Counted from the stretch's first letter, positions 52,746-62,377 are shown. The stretch: 64,000 nt of DNA from Streptomyces sp. NRRL F-5135 (GCF_000719775.1 NZ_JOHR01000001.1:1-64000); one strand, 5' to 3'. The notes: a model not told the origin generated them from the letters alone. Made by a program: numbers and translations.

Positions 52746-55700
52746 GTGTGGTGGGCGGTGTTGGGATCCCTGGAAGTCCAGATCGGCAGCAGGCCCATCG
52801 GGCTGGGTGGCGCGAAGCAACGACGGGTGCTGGCCGCCCTGCTGGCCGAGGCGGGCAGCGCGGTCTCGGTCGAACGGCTGGTGGACAGCGTCTGGGGCGA
52901 TGACCCGCCGCCCTCCGCCGTCGGCACCCTGCGGGCGTACGTGGCCAACCTCCGCAGGGCCCTGGAGCCGGACCGCGCGCCCCGGAAGGCGGCGCGTCTG
53001 CTGGTCAGTTCGCCCGCGGGGTACCGCCTCGACGTGCCGCCCGAGCGGTACGACGCGGCCCGGTTCGCGGCGCTGACCACGTCGGCGGGTACCTTCCTGA
53101 CCGACGGACGGCCCGTCGAGGCACTCGACGCCGTCGACCGGGCGCTGGGGCTGTGGCGGGGGCCCGCCTTCGGGGAGTTCACGGCCGAGCCGTTCGCGGC
53201 ACTGGAGGCGGGCCGGCTCGAAGAGCTGCGACTCGTCGCCCAGGAGCGGCGCGCCGAGGCCCAACTCGCCGCCGGGCTGGCCGAGTCCGCCGCCGCGGGG
53301 CTCAGGCCACTGGTGGCCGCGGAGCCGTTGCGCGAGCGTCGGTGGCTCATGCTCGCCGTCGCGCTGTACCGCTGCGGCAGGCAGGCCGAGGCGCGTGAGG
53401 CACTGCGGGAGGTGCGCCGGGTACTGGCGGACGGCCTCGGTATCGAACCGGGCCCCGAACTGCGCGGGATCGAGCGCGCCATCCTCGGGCAGGATCCCCT
53501 TCTGGAGCTCGACCGGGCCCTCCGTCCGGCTCCGCCGCCGGGCGAGGAACGGGCCCGGACGACCGCCGTCCAGGAGACGCGTCCCGGCAGGCCCCCGGTG
53601 GCGGCTTCCCGGCCGTCCCCGCCGACCGCCTCCGCCCTCGCCTCGCGTCCCTCCGGTCACCGGCCGGGGCGCGGACCCGTCACCGGCCGGCCGCGGCACA
53701 CGCCGGACCCCGGACTCGAGGGTCGCGACGACGTACTGGCGAGCCTGGACCGGGCGTTGACGGAACTGTCCGGCGGCCGGGGCGGGCTGTTACTGATCAC
53801 CGGCGAGCCCGGCATCGGAAAGACGCGGATCGGTGCCGCCGCCCTGGAGCGGGCGGCGGCGCGTGGCCTGCCGGCCGCGGTCGGCAGGTGTCCCGACGAC
53901 GAGGGCGTGCCCGCCCTGTGGCCCTGGCTGACCGTCCTGCGCTCCGTGGCGGACCCGGACGGCACCGGACACCGGACCGGCGCACGGGCCCGGATATCCC
54001 CGGAACGGGCCCGGACGCCCGGCCCCGCCACGTGGGCGGGAGCGGGCGGGGAACTCTCCCGGAGCGGCGAACGGGCCCGGAGCGGCTTGAAGCCGTACCG
54101 GGACGGATCGTGGCACCGGGCCGAGGGGACCCCGGCCACCGTCGTGGAGCGCCTGGCCCGCTCCGCCGCCGAACAGCCCCTCCTGGTGGTGATCGACGAC
54201 CTGCACCGGGCGGACCCCGACTCGGTCCGGGTCCTGCGCGTCCTCGCCAGCATGCTCCCCGAACTGCCGCTGCTGCTCCTCGCCACCTCGCGGGACCGCC
54301 CGGAGCTCGACGGTCCGGCCGCCTCGCTGATCGCGGACATGACCGGCTCCTGGGTGCGCCGCTGGCCGTTGCGCCGCCTCACCGAGCGGGAGGTCGCACG
54401 CGCCCTCGCCCGACGGACCGGTCACGCGGTGGACCGGGAGGTCGCCAGGATCGTCCACCGGCGCTGCGGCGGGGTCCCCTTCCACGTCACCGAACTCGCC
54501 CGGCTGTTACCGGTGGTGGACACGGGACCGCTGACGGAGGCACTGCCGGAGGGCACCCGCGATCTCGTGGCGTACCGGCTGCGCCGGCTCCCCGACGGTG
54601 CGGCGGAGGTGCTCACCGTGGCGGCGGTGGTGGGCGAGGAGTTCGACTTCGAACTCCTCGCCGAGGTGAGCGACGTGTCCGCCGACCGGCTGCTGGACAT
54701 CCTGGAGGCGGCGGCGCTGTGGGGGCTGATCGCGGAAACCGGCCTCGTGGGCCGCTACCGGTTCAGCCACGCGCTGGTACGCGACACCCTGCGCCACACG
54801 TACTCGCGGGTACGGGTCGCGCGGCTGCACGCCCGGGTCGCCATGGCTCAGGAGCGGCGTGCCTCCCGAGGGAACGCGAGCCCCGAACTCCTGGACGCGG
54901 TCGCCTTCCACTGGCTCGCCGCCGCACCGGTCGGCCACGCCGAGCAGGCCGTCACCGCGCTGTCCGCCGCGGCCGGCCGCGCCGAGTCCGCGTACGCCCA
55001 CCGGCACGCCGCGCGGCTGGTCGCGGCGGCGGTCCGGATCGTCGACGACCACGCGCCGCCCGTCACCGCCGAGCAGACCCGCCGGCTGTTCGGGCTGCTC
55101 GTGCGGTGGGGGCGGCTGTCCTGCCGGGCGGCACAGCGCGAGGAGGCCGCCGTCGCCCTGGAGCGCGCGATCGGCCTGGCCCGTTCGCTGGGCGATCCCG
55201 AGGCGCTGGCCCTGGCCGCGACCGTGCACACCGTGGAGACGTTCACTCCGACACGGGAGTACGGGACGTACGACGACACGGTCGTGACCGCGTTGGAGGA
55301 AGCCCTCCGGTCGCTGCCCGAGGAGGACTCGCCGCTGCGCTGTCTCGCGCTGGCGGCGCTCGCGACGGAACGCTACTTCGACCGCCCACCGGACCCGGCC
55401 GCCGCCGGACACCCCGGGACGCCCTCCGCGGCCGACGCGGAAAGCGGCGTGGCCGGCCCGCACGTGGACAGTGCCCAGGACCAGCTCTCCGCCGAGGCCG
55501 TCGCCATGGCCCGCCGGCTCGGCGACGACACCTTGCTGCTCCAAGCTCTGCACCTGCGCCACCAGGCCGTGCGCCATCCCCGTACGCTCGCCGAGCGCCA
55601 GGAACTCGTCGACGAGCAACTGGACCTGGCCACCCGGCCCGGGGTGAGCGCGGACTGGATGCCGACGCTGCTGCTGCGCCGGGCCCTGATCCGGCTGGAG

Positions 55701-56408
55701 GCGGGCGACATGCCGGCCGCCCAGCGCGGGATCGACGCCTGCGCGCTGGCCAACCAGCGGGTCAGACTGCCCGAGGTGGAGGTGCACCTGCGCTGGTGGG
55801 CCGCGATGCGCCGGGGGCTGGCAGGCGATCTGGCGGCGGCCGAGCGGCTGGCCGCGCAGGCGTACGAACTGCACCGGCACACGGCGTGGGGAGCCGAACC
55901 CGCGCTGTTCGCCCACCGCGTGTCCTGGCTGCTGGACGAGGAACGCTACGAGGAGATGGAGCCCCTGGTACGCGCGGCGCACCGGACGGGCGGGCCGGTC
56001 ACTCCCGAGCATCTGGGCCTCGTCCGGGCGCTTCAGGGCCGGCGGTCGGAGGCCAGGACGTTCTGTCCGCCCGCCGGCCTGCGGCCGGATCCGCCGCAGG
56101 ACTGGCTGTGGCTCCTTCAGACGGTTCTGCGCGCCTACACCTGGGCGCTGTGCGGGGACGCCGCCTCCTGCCGGGTGGCGCTGCGCCGGCTGCTCCCCTA
56201 CGCGGGAAGGGCGGTGACCACGGGGTCCGCGATGCTCTGCTGGGGGTCGGTGGACCACTTCCTCGGGGAGGTGGCCGCCGTGGCGGGCGAACGCGAACTG
56301 GCGATCCGGCTGATGCGCGGAGCGGTCGGACACAACGGAGAACTCGGCTGCACGCGCTGGCAGCGGCGTTCGGCCGGCCGGCTGGCAGAGCTGACGGCCG
56401 AACGGTGA
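52746..56408 (+). CDS. AfsR/SARP-type regulator with ATPase domain
   Basis: A 1220-residue protein from GTG 52746 (GTG 52758 also possible; no clear ribosome site). Residues about 1-90 are an OmpR-like winged helix (GGAKQRRVLAALLAEAGSAV, ERLVDSVWGDDPPPSAVGTL), 95-245 a bacterial transcriptional activation domain (RYDAARFAALTTSAG). A Pro/Arg-rich linker leads to an AAA/STAND ATPase with the P-loop GEPGIGKT near 352 and PLLVVIDDLHRADPDSVRVL as Walker B. An odd Gly/Arg/Ser-rich insert splits it (ARTPGPATWAGAGGELSRSG). The last 500 residues are helical, TPR-like repeats. Such proteins activate secondary metabolism or morphological genes. No serine/threonine kinase gene or biosynthetic cluster is adjacent. 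Confidence 0.88.
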   Translation: MWWAVLGSLEVQIGSRPIGLGGAKQRRVLAALLAEAGSAVSVERLVDSVWGDDPPPSAVGTLRAYVANLRRALEPDRAPRKAARLLVSSPAGYRLDVPPERYDAARFAALTTSAGTFLTDGRPVEALDAVDRALGLWRGPAFGEFTAEPFAALEAGRLEELRLVAQERRAEAQLAAGLAESAAAGLRPLVAAEPLRERRWLMLAVALYRCGRQAEAREALREVRRVLADGLGIEPGPELRGIERAILGQDPLLELDRALRPAPPPGEERARTTAVQETRPGRPPVAASRPSPPTASALASRPSGHRPGRGPVTGRPRHTPDPGLEGRDDVLASLDRALTELSGGRGGLLLITGEPGIGKTRIGAAALERAAARGLPAAVGRCPDDEGVPALWPWLTVLRSVADPDGTGHRTGARARISPERARTPGPATWAGAGGELSRSGERARSGLKPYRDGSWHRAEGTPATVVERLARSAAEQPLLVVIDDLHRADPDSVRVLRVLASMLPELPLLLLATSRDRPELDGPAASLIADMTGSWVRRWPLRRLTEREVARALARRTGHAVDREVARIVHRRCGGVPFHVTELARLLPVVDTGPLTEALPEGTRDLVAYRLRRLPDGAAEVLTVAAVVGEEFDFELLAEVSDVSADRLLDILEAAALWGLIAETGLVGRYRFSHALVRDTLRHTYSRVRVARLHARVAMAQERRASRGNASPELLDAVAFHWLAAAPVGHAEQAVTALSAAAGRAESAYAHRHAARLVAAAVRIVDDHAPPVTAEQTRRLFGLLVRWGRLSCRAAQREEAAVALERAIGLARSLGDPEALALAATVHTVETFTPTREYGTYDDTVVTALEEALRSLPEEDSPLRCLALAALATERYFDRPPDPAAAGHPGTPSAADAESGVAGPHVDSAQDQLSAEAVAMARRLGDDTLLLQALHLRHQAVRHPRTLAERQELVDEQLDLATRPGVSADWMPTLLLRRALIRLEAGDMPAAQRGIDACALANQRVRLPEVEVHLRWWAAMRRGLAGDLAAAERLAAQAYELHRHTAWGAEPALFAHRVSWLLDEERYEEMEPLVRAAHRTGGPVTPEHLGLVRALQGRRSEARTFCPPAGLRPDPPQDWLWLLQTVLRAYTWALCGDAASCRVALRRLLPYAGRAVTTGSAMLCWGSVDHFLGEVAAVAGERELAIRLMRGAVGHNGELGCTRWQRRSAGRLAELTAER

Positions 56409-56451
56409 CCGGGCGCCCCGGGCCCGGGCGGAGCTCCGCCCGGGACGGCCG

Positions 56452-56491
56452 GGTGCGGGCTCACCGAACAGCGGTTCGGCGAGCCCGCACC
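56452..56491. terminator. Long GC hairpin between convergent genes
   Basis: GGTGCGGGCTC-A-CCGAAC pairs with GTTCGG-C-GAGCCCGCACC (17 paired bases around one mismatch, 4-base loop), followed by GCCCCCCTTTCCCCCC. It serves the AfsR-like gene (ends 56408) and possibly the lectin-like gene on the opposite strand (ends 56613). A second perfect palindrome, CCCGGGCGGAGCTCCGCCCGGG, lies just before it at 56423-56444. Confidence 0.8.
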
Positions 56492-56612
56492 GCCCCCCTT
56501 TCCCCCCTCGGGCCGGGACCTCGGTGCCGCGCCCCCCGGCGGCCCGTGCCCCGCCCGCCACGCCCGTACCGGCCCCGTCAACCGGCCGGACGAGGTCTTC
56601 GGCCCGAAGGCC

Positions 56613-57587
56613 TCAGTTCCAGGGATTGGCCGGCTGGTCGTTGATCGCGGTCCAGAAGCGGACACCGGTCGGCAACGGGCCGTCGGCCCACAGCGACCAG
56701 CCCCCGCCGTCGTGGAACTCGGCCATCCGCCAGCCCTGGCCGAAGTACACGGCGCAGGTCGCGTCCGCCACGGCACGGCTCACCAGGTTCACGCCCTGGA
56801 CCGCGGGCGTCGCCTTGACCTGTCCTTCGGCCCAGCTGTTCTCCCCGTCGGCCGGGACACCGGGCGGCGCCGGACGCCCGTCGGTCCGCAGGCACAGCAC
56901 CGGCAGCGACGCCTGAGCGGGAGTGTCGCCGTTGTACGGGTCACTGGCCTCCTCGTCCCGGCCCACCTGCACCACACCGTCGGCACGCCGGCTGAGCACG
57001 GTCCACGTCATACCGGCGTGCGAGGCGTCGCCCGGGACGGACTCCCCCAGTCCGGCGGCCACCCCCGGGTCGATGTTCCACTGCTGGTACGGGCCGTCGT
57101 TGCAGGTGGAGTTCGGATAGATCTTCCAGCCGCTGAAGTTGGTCCGTGTGGTGTCGACGCAGATTCCCGTCGCCACGTTCTTCAGCCGGACGCCGACCTT
57201 CCCCCCGGAGGGCGGCGCGGCCTGGAACCTGGTGACGATCCACTGCTGGTAGCCGCCCCCGTTGCAGCGCAGTACGTAGATGCGTGACCCGTTGTTGTCC
57301 AGACACTCGCCGGGCTCGGCGAACGCGTCGAGCTTGACGTACTCGACCGACGCGGGCATCCCGGGGACCGGCGCGAAGCGCCACTCGATGTCCTGGGTGA
57401 AGCCGATGCACCCGGAGTCCACGGTCCCGGCCTCGCCCTGCCCCTGCACGCACTCGTTGCTCACCTGGTTCACCAGCCAGGTCTTCCCGGTGTCCGCCGT
57501 CGCCGGCCCCGGCGACAGCGACGCCGCCAGCAAGGTCGCGACAGCGACGACAGCGGCCCGCCCGGCACGTCTGATGGATGACAGCAC
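56613..57587 (-). CDS. Secreted ricin-like lectin-type protein
   Basis: A 324-residue precursor from ATG 57587. The signal peptide (AAVVAVATLLAASLSPGPAT) ends near TADTGKTW. Two ricin-type QxW blocks follow, GGGYQQWIV and NDGPYQQWNI, with paired cysteines (GECLDNNGSRIYVLRCNG, TGICVDTTRTNFSGWKIYPN). From about residue 185 an unassigned domain with Cys and many Trp residues ends in RFWTAINDQPANPWN. Such beta-trefoil proteins bind galactose-containing glycans; here the function is unknown. It lies 15 bp behind a second lectin-like gene, so the two are one operon. Confidence 0.78.
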   Translation of the reverse strand: MLSSIRRAGRAAVVAVATLLAASLSPGPATADTGKTWLVNQVSNECVQGQGEAGTVDSGCIGFTQDIEWRFAPVPGMPASVEYVKLDAFAEPGECLDNNGSRIYVLRCNGGGYQQWIVTRFQAAPPSGGKVGVRLKNVATGICVDTTRTNFSGWKIYPNSTCNDGPYQQWNIDPGVAAGLGESVPGDASHAGMTWTVLSRRADGVVQVGRDEEASDPYNGDTPAQASLPVLCLRTDGRPAPPGVPADGENSWAEGQVKATPAVQGVNLVSRAVADATCAVYFGQGWRMAEFHDGGGWSLWADGPLPTGVRFWTAINDQPANPWN

Positions 57588-57602
57588 GTCAGTCCTCCTT
57601 CC

Positions 57603-58172
57603 TCATTCGGTGAAGATGGCGTTGAAGGCGTCCAGCGGGATGTTCCACTGCTGCGACGTGGAGAAGTTGCTGCAGGTGTTGGGCACGATCGCCCAGTCCC
57701 GTGCCGCGTCGGTGTCCAGGCACTTCCTGGTGTTCAGGCTCTGCAGCCGGAGCCCCGCCATGCCGGCGGGCGGTGCCTGGGGCTCGTAGCGGACCATGAC
57801 CCAGACCTGCTGCGTTCCGTCGGTGCAGGGCGTCAGGGTGATCGTGGTCCCGTCGACCCAGGGACAACCGCTGTTGAACCTGCTGCGCATGTAGCGGTAC
57901 TCGACCGGCGCGAGGTGGGGTGCGACCAGCGTCCAGGTCATCTCGCGCGATGTTCCGTAGCAGTCGCTGATGAGCTGGTTGTCCTGGAGTCTGATGCACA
58001 GCTTGCTCTGCTGGTTCGTGAACTTCGCCGGCGGTGGTTCCGCCGCCGACGCACCGGGCGCTGTGAGGAGAACGGTCGCGAGCGACGCGGCGAGGACGGC
58101 GCCCGGGCGCGTGATCGGGGACGGCAAAGCGGCCTCCTGCGAGGGAAGTGGTTTCCTCTGTCCGCGGGCCAC
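57603..58172 (-). CDS. Secreted ricin-like protein, first gene of the pair
   Basis: A 189-residue precursor from ATG 58172. The N-terminus is long and contains a signal peptide (GAVLAASLATVLLTAPGASA); a shorter start nearer RPGAVLAAS is possible. The mature protein has a partial beta-trefoil: LCIRLQDNQLISDCYG, TPCTDGTQQVWVMVRYEPQA, TRKCLDTDAARDWAIVPNTC and SQQWNIPL. It resembles the following protein but lacks the C-terminal domain, suggesting duplication and divergence. The two may act together at the cell surface. Confidence 0.72.
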   Translation of the reverse strand: MARGQRKPLPSQEAALPSPITRPGAVLAASLATVLLTAPGASAAEPPPAKFTNQQSKLCIRLQDNQLISDCYGTSREMTWTLVAPHLAPVEYRYMRSRFNSGCPWVDGTTITLTPCTDGTQQVWVMVRYEPQAPPAGMAGLRLQSLNTRKCLDTDAARDWAIVPNTCSNFSTSQQWNIPLDAFNAIFTE

Positions 58173-58329
58173 CCTGTCGGTGGTCGATTGGAACCCGATA
58201 GGACGCAGGCGGGAGCCCCCGTTCCCACGCGTCGGAACGGGGGGTGCCGACGGTGCCGTGGCCGGCGTCGGTAGGTCCAGGATCCGTGTCGTGCCGTCCG
58301 GTCCGCCGGGGCCGGCAGGGCGCCCAGGC

Positions 58330-58890
58330 TCAGGCAGCGCCGGCCGGACGGTGCAGGTAGGCGCCGAGGGGCGGACCGACGACCTTGCCCGCCCGCAGGA
58401 TGTGGTTGCCCCTCAAGAAGGTGTCGGTGACCTGGGCGGTCAGCTCGAAGCCCTCGAACGGGGTGTACTGCTGCGTCGACTCCGACTCCGCGGCGCGCAC
58501 GGTCCAGGCGCGGCCCGGGTCGACCAGGGCGATGTCGGCGTCGAAGCCGGGGGCGAGGCTGCCCTTGGTGCGCAGTCCGTAGCGCCGGGCCGGGTTCCAG
58601 GAGGTCAGCGCGGCGATCCGGCCCAGCGACAGGCCGCGTTTCGTTCCCTCGGTGAGCAGGCCGGGGAGGAGGTACCCGGCGCCGCCGAAGCCGGCCTTGG
58701 CGAGGAAGACGTCGTCCTCGGGCTCGCCGAACTTCACCTCCTCGCGGCAGCACGCGTGGTCGCTGACGACCCAGTCGACGGTGCCGTCGAGCAGGTGCTC
58801 CCAGAGCGCCTCGACGTCGTCACGGGGCCGCAGCGGCGGGTTGATCTTGCCGCCGAGGCCGTGCGCGGAGGAGTCCTCAAGCGCCACGGG
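58330..58890 (-). pseudogene. Truncated dihydropyrimidinase/allantoinase-like amidohydrolase
   Basis: The C-terminal 185 residues of a cyclic amidohydrolase: GKINPPLRPRDDVEALWEHL, DGTVDWVVSDHACCREE (the conserved metal-site SDHA), TKGSLAPGFDADIALVDPGR and a closing KVVGPPLGAYLHRP. The first 270 residues, with the zinc ligands HxH and the carboxylated Lys, are absent; before about 58890 the sequence is unrelated. It is a 5'-truncated, inactive gene. The family opens hydantoin, dihydropyrimidine or allantoin rings. Confidence 0.75.
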
Positions 58891-59052
58891 TGAACAGCAG
58901 TCACCCCGGTTTCCGACGGGAACGGGCCGGAGCAGCACATGGACGGTGTCCAGCCGGGCGGCGAAAAACCGGGGCGTCCGTCACGCGGGTACCGGCCGAC
59001 GAGGCCCTCGTCGCACCACGGTCCGCCTGCGACTCCCGCCTTACGGCCGCGG

Positions 59053-59793
59053 TCAGTCGACGGGCTTCTCCCAGACCGAGACGTGCCGCCGGCTCTCGGC
59101 GGTGAACGGCTCCCGTGTCCAGGTCTCCCAGCGGTCGCGCAGCCGCAGGCCGGCGAGTCGTGCCATCAGGTCGAGCTCGGCGGGCCATACGTACCGGAAC
59201 GGGACGGACCAGTGCTCGGCGCGCCCGTCGACGATCTTGACGTAATGCGAACTCATCGCCTGGGTGGTGACGTCGTAGGTGTCGAAGGCCCATCGCGTCG
59301 GGCCGATCTCGAACGGCACGGCGTCCTGTCCGGGCGGCAGCCGGCGCAGGTCCGGGACCCCCACCTCGACGACGAAGCAGCCGCCGGGCCTCAGGTGGGC
59401 GGCGGCGTTGTGGAAGCAGGCGACCTGGGCGTCCTGCGTCACGAGGTTGTTGATCGTGTTGAAGACGAGGTAGGCGACCGCGAAGGTGCCCGGGACCCTC
59501 GTCGTGGCGAAGTCGCCGATCGTCACGTCGACGGCGTCGCTCCCGGGCTTGGCGCGCAGCCGGGCCGTCATGGCGCGTGACATGTCGATGCCGTGGACCG
59601 GGATACCGCGGCGGGCCAGCGGCAGGGCGATCCGGCCGGTGCCGCTGGCGAATTCGAGCGCCCGTCCGTCGCGGGCCAGGCCGGCCAGCAGGTCGACCGC
59701 CGGGTCCACCGCCTCCGGCCGGAACATGGCCGCCGACGACTCGTCATAGGTGGCCGCGATCTCTTCTCCGAAGTAACCGTCCTCGTCCTCCAT
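59053..59793 (-). CDS. Class I SAM-dependent methyltransferase
   Basis: A 246-residue protein from ATG 59793. Motif I reads GRALEFASGTGRIALPLARR, where the usual DxGxGxG is ExASGTG as in many Methyltransf_25 members; VHGIDMSRAMTARLRAK ends the second strand and LRPGGCFVVEVGVPDL gives motif III. A C-terminal beta region (AEHWSVPFRYVWPAELDLMA) probably binds the acceptor. Substrate unknown. It ends next to the truncated amidohydrolase; no operon partner. Confidence 0.85.
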   Translation of the reverse strand: MEDEDGYFGEEIAATYDESSAAMFRPEAVDPAVDLLAGLARDGRALEFASGTGRIALPLARRGIPVHGIDMSRAMTARLRAKPGSDAVDVTIGDFATTRVPGTFAVAYLVFNTINNLVTQDAQVACFHNAAAHLRPGGCFVVEVGVPDLRRLPPGQDAVPFEIGPTRWAFDTYDVTTQAMSSHYVKIVDGRAEHWSVPFRYVWPAELDLMARLAGLRLRDRWETWTREPFTAESRRHVSVWEKPVD

Positions 59794-60144
59794 GCCCGGA
59801 CCGTACCGCTCGCGGCCCGGCCGGCGCCCGCGATTTTCGGGGCGGGACGCGAGGGCCGGGCGCTCGGTGGCCGTCCTCGGCGAGGGCGGCCCCGGCTCCT
59901 GCGGAAGCGCGCGTCTGGACCGGGGTCACCGGTTTCGGGTTCTCCGACGCGGGGTTGTCCGGCATCGAGTTCGCCGGCTTCGGGCTCTCCGGCTTCGGCG
60001 AGGAGGTGCTCGGCGTACAGACCGGCGGGATCACAGGGGGCGACCTCCGTACGGGAGCCGAGGCCGGGGCAGGCGCCCCGGGGCGGGCGCCTGCTCAGCG
60101 CCGCCGCGGCGTGGGGACGGCAATCCGATGGATGGCCGAAGGCG
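59794..60144. other. Intergenic region with Gly/Phe repeats in one frame
   Basis: On the plus strand, about 59920-60060, one frame gives GFGFSDAGLSGIEFAGFGLS followed by GFGEEVLGVQTGGITGG, reminiscent of pentapeptide-like repeats. There is no convincing start, and the minus strand is Pro/Ser-rich in the same place. I see no certain gene. Confidence 0.35.
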
Positions 60145-61116
60145 TCAGTGGCGAGCGCCGCCGCCGCGACGCACCGCCCCCAGTTGGGCTCGGTCCAGGC
60201 CCGAGTCCGTGAACTGCTGGGCCACCGAGTGCAGGATCCGCGCCATGGCCCGGGCCGTCGGTGTGGCGGCGCGGTGCCGGGGGCTGGCGAGCAGGATCCG
60301 CCGGACGGGGGCCGGGGCGTCCGAGGCGAAGGCGAGCAGGCGCACGTCGCTGCGCCGGTTGGTCAGCGCGAGGCGTGGGGCGAGCGCGATGCCCAGCCCG
60401 GCGGCGACCATGGCCTGCGCCTCCTGGTAGTCGTGCGACTCGTAGGCGATACGCGGCTCGAAGCCGGCCAGCCGGCAACTGCGCCGCAGCACCTCCGCAA
60501 CCGGGTGGTTCTCCGCGCGGATGATCCACTCCTGTTCGACGAGGGCGCCGAGGCGCACCGCGGGGCGGGTGAGCAGTTCGGAGTCGGCGGGGACGACCAG
60601 CACCGTCGGGTCGTCGAGCAGCGGAGCGAGCGCCAGGTCCTTGTCCTGGATCCGGTTCCACTCGTACTCCCACATCAGGGCCAGCTCCACCTCGCCCACG
60701 TGGAGCATCTCGCGCAACCGCTCCAGCACGCCCGCGCGCACCACCGTGCGGATCGCCGGGTGCCGCCCGCTGAACCGGGTGAGGGCGAGCGGGAGCAGCG
60801 AGGCGCTGGCCGTGGGGAACGAGCCCAGGCGCAGTGTTCCCCGGTCCAGGTCGGCGAACTCGCGCACGTCCGCCTGGGCGGCCTGGAGCTCGCGGCGGAC
60901 GGCCCTGCCGCGCTCGGCCAGCGCCGCGCCCGCGGCGGTGGTCCGCACCCCGCGTGGCAGTCGCTCCAGCAAAGGCTGTCCGACCTCCCGCTCCAGCAGG
61001 GACATCTGCTGGGAGGCGGCCGAGGTCGTCATGGAGAGCGCTTCCGCCGCCGCGGTGAGGGAGCCGCGCTCGGCGGCTTCGGTGAGCAGCAGCAGACGTC
61101 GTACGTTCAACATCAT
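60145..61116 (-). CDS. LysR-family regulator
   Basis: A 323-residue regulator from ATG 61116 (or 61113). The HTH reads LLLLTEAAERGSLTAAAEAL, SMTTSAASQQMSLLEREVGQ, followed by PLLERLPRGVRTTAAG. A periplasmic-binding-type sensor covers about residues 90-300. It is divergent from the PrpF-like isomerase gene, with 124 bp between the two starts, the classic arrangement in which a LysR protein activates the divergent operon in response to its substrate. An organic acid inducer is likely. A short Arg/Gly tail ends the protein. Confidence 0.9.
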   Translation of the reverse strand: MMLNVRRLLLLTEAAERGSLTAAAEALSMTTSAASQQMSLLEREVGQPLLERLPRGVRTTAAGAALAERGRAVRRELQAAQADVREFADLDRGTLRLGSFPTASASLLPLALTRFSGRHPAIRTVVRAGVLERLREMLHVGEVELALMWEYEWNRIQDKDLALAPLLDDPTVLVVPADSELLTRPAVRLGALVEQEWIIRAENHPVAEVLRRSCRLAGFEPRIAYESHDYQEAQAMVAAGLGIALAPRLALTNRRSDVRLLAFASDAPAPVRRILLASPRHRAATPTARAMARILHSVAQQFTDSGLDRAQLGAVRRGGGARH

Positions 61117-61240
61117 CCGAGTTTAGCCCTACTAAAGGCTGCTGAAGAAGACAGACATTGTGCTCAACCCTGCGGTTTGCGAAAGTCATCGCAGCTCGAC
61201 GGTTCACACGTCGTTCACCGCACAGAAAGTTCTTCCCTAC

Positions 61241-62377
61241 ATGCACATCCCCGCGACTCTGGTGCGTGGCGGCACGAGCAAGTGCTGGCTCTTCAACCAA
61301 GTGCACGTCCCCGCCGACCGGGCCCACCTGGAACGCCTTCTGGTGGCTGCCTACGGCGCGGCGGACCCCGTCCACCTCGACGGAGTGGGCGGTGCCACCC
61401 CGACCACGTCCAAGGCGGCCGTCGTCGCCGCCAGTTCGCGCGAGGGCATCGACGTCGACTACCTCTTCGCCCAGGTGGGCATCGGGACCGGGACCGTCGA
61501 ATGGGGCAGCAACTGCGGCAACTGCGCCACGGCCATCGCGCTGTACGCGGTGGCCAAGGGCCTGGTGCCCCTCACCGGTGACCGCACCCGGGTGACGATG
61601 CACAACACCAACACCGGGGCGATCCTCCGGGCCGAGGTGGACACCACCGGCGGTGTCGTTCACGAGTTCGGCACCCAGACCGTTCCCGGCACGCTCTCCG
61701 GCGGGGTCGCCGTGGGGCTGACCTTCCACGACCCCGTCGGCAGCGGCACCGGCGCCGGACTGCCGACCGGCTCGGCCGCCGAGGAGCTTTCCACGGCCCC
61801 GGCGGGCCCGGGCGGTGCGGCGCTTCCGCCGCCGTACGTGAGCATGGTCGACGCGGGCGCACCCGTGGTGTTCGTCGACGCGCGACGGGCCGGCCGCACC
61901 GGCGCGGAGACCCTGGAGCAGACGCGGGCCGAGATCCCCTGGCTGCGCGCGGTACGCCACAGCGCCGCCGCCCGCATGGGCCTGCTCCGGCCCGGCGACA
62001 GGCCGGGGGACGCGGTGCCCAAGGTGGGTCTGGTCGGGCCGCCCGTCCCGTACACGAGCACGCTCGGCGAGCGGATCGCGGCCGAGGACTACGACGTCTC
62101 CGCGCGCATGCTGTCCATGAACGCCCCCCACCCGGCGATCGGCCTCACCTCCGCCGTCGCCGTGGCCGTCGCCAATCTGCGGGAGGGCACCGTCGTCGCG
62201 GAGGCGTCCACCGCGCCGGGCAGCTCCGCGCTGCGCATCGGCACCCCGGCCGGTGTCCTCGCCGTCCACGCGTCCGGCCTCACCCCGGACGGGCCCGCCC
62301 GGGTCACCGTCAGGCGTGCCGCACGCATCCTGTGCGACGCCGAGATCTTCGTACCCGCCCCGGCCGTGGCCGCCTGA
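61241..62377 (+). CDS. PrpF-family isomerase (4-oxalomesaconate tautomerase-like)
   Basis: A 378-residue protein from ATG 61241, with weak AGAAAG upstream. The family features are the N-terminal IPATLVRGGTSKCWLF, VDYLFAQVGIGTGTVEWGSN with CGNC containing a catalytic-type Cys, and HPAIGLTSAVAVAVANLREG. PrpF/GalD-type proteins shift double bonds between cis and trans tricarboxylic acids: 2-methylaconitate in propionate use or 4-oxalomesaconate in gallate degradation. No prp or gal genes are present. With a MatC-type carrier downstream and LysR divergent, it belongs to the uptake and isomerisation of a di- or tricarboxylate. Confidence 0.87.
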   Translation: MHIPATLVRGGTSKCWLFNQVHVPADRAHLERLLVAAYGAADPVHLDGVGGATPTTSKAAVVAASSREGIDVDYLFAQVGIGTGTVEWGSNCGNCATAIALYAVAKGLVPLTGDRTRVTMHNTNTGAILRAEVDTTGGVVHEFGTQTVPGTLSGGVAVGLTFHDPVGSGTGAGLPTGSAAEELSTAPAGPGGAALPPPYVSMVDAGAPVVFVDARRAGRTGAETLEQTRAEIPWLRAVRHSAAARMGLLRPGDRPGDAVPKVGLVGPPVPYTSTLGERIAAEDYDVSARMLSMNAPHPAIGLTSAVAVAVANLREGTVVAEASTAPGSSALRIGTPAGVLAVHASGLTPDGPARVTVRRAARILCDAEIFVPAPAVAA

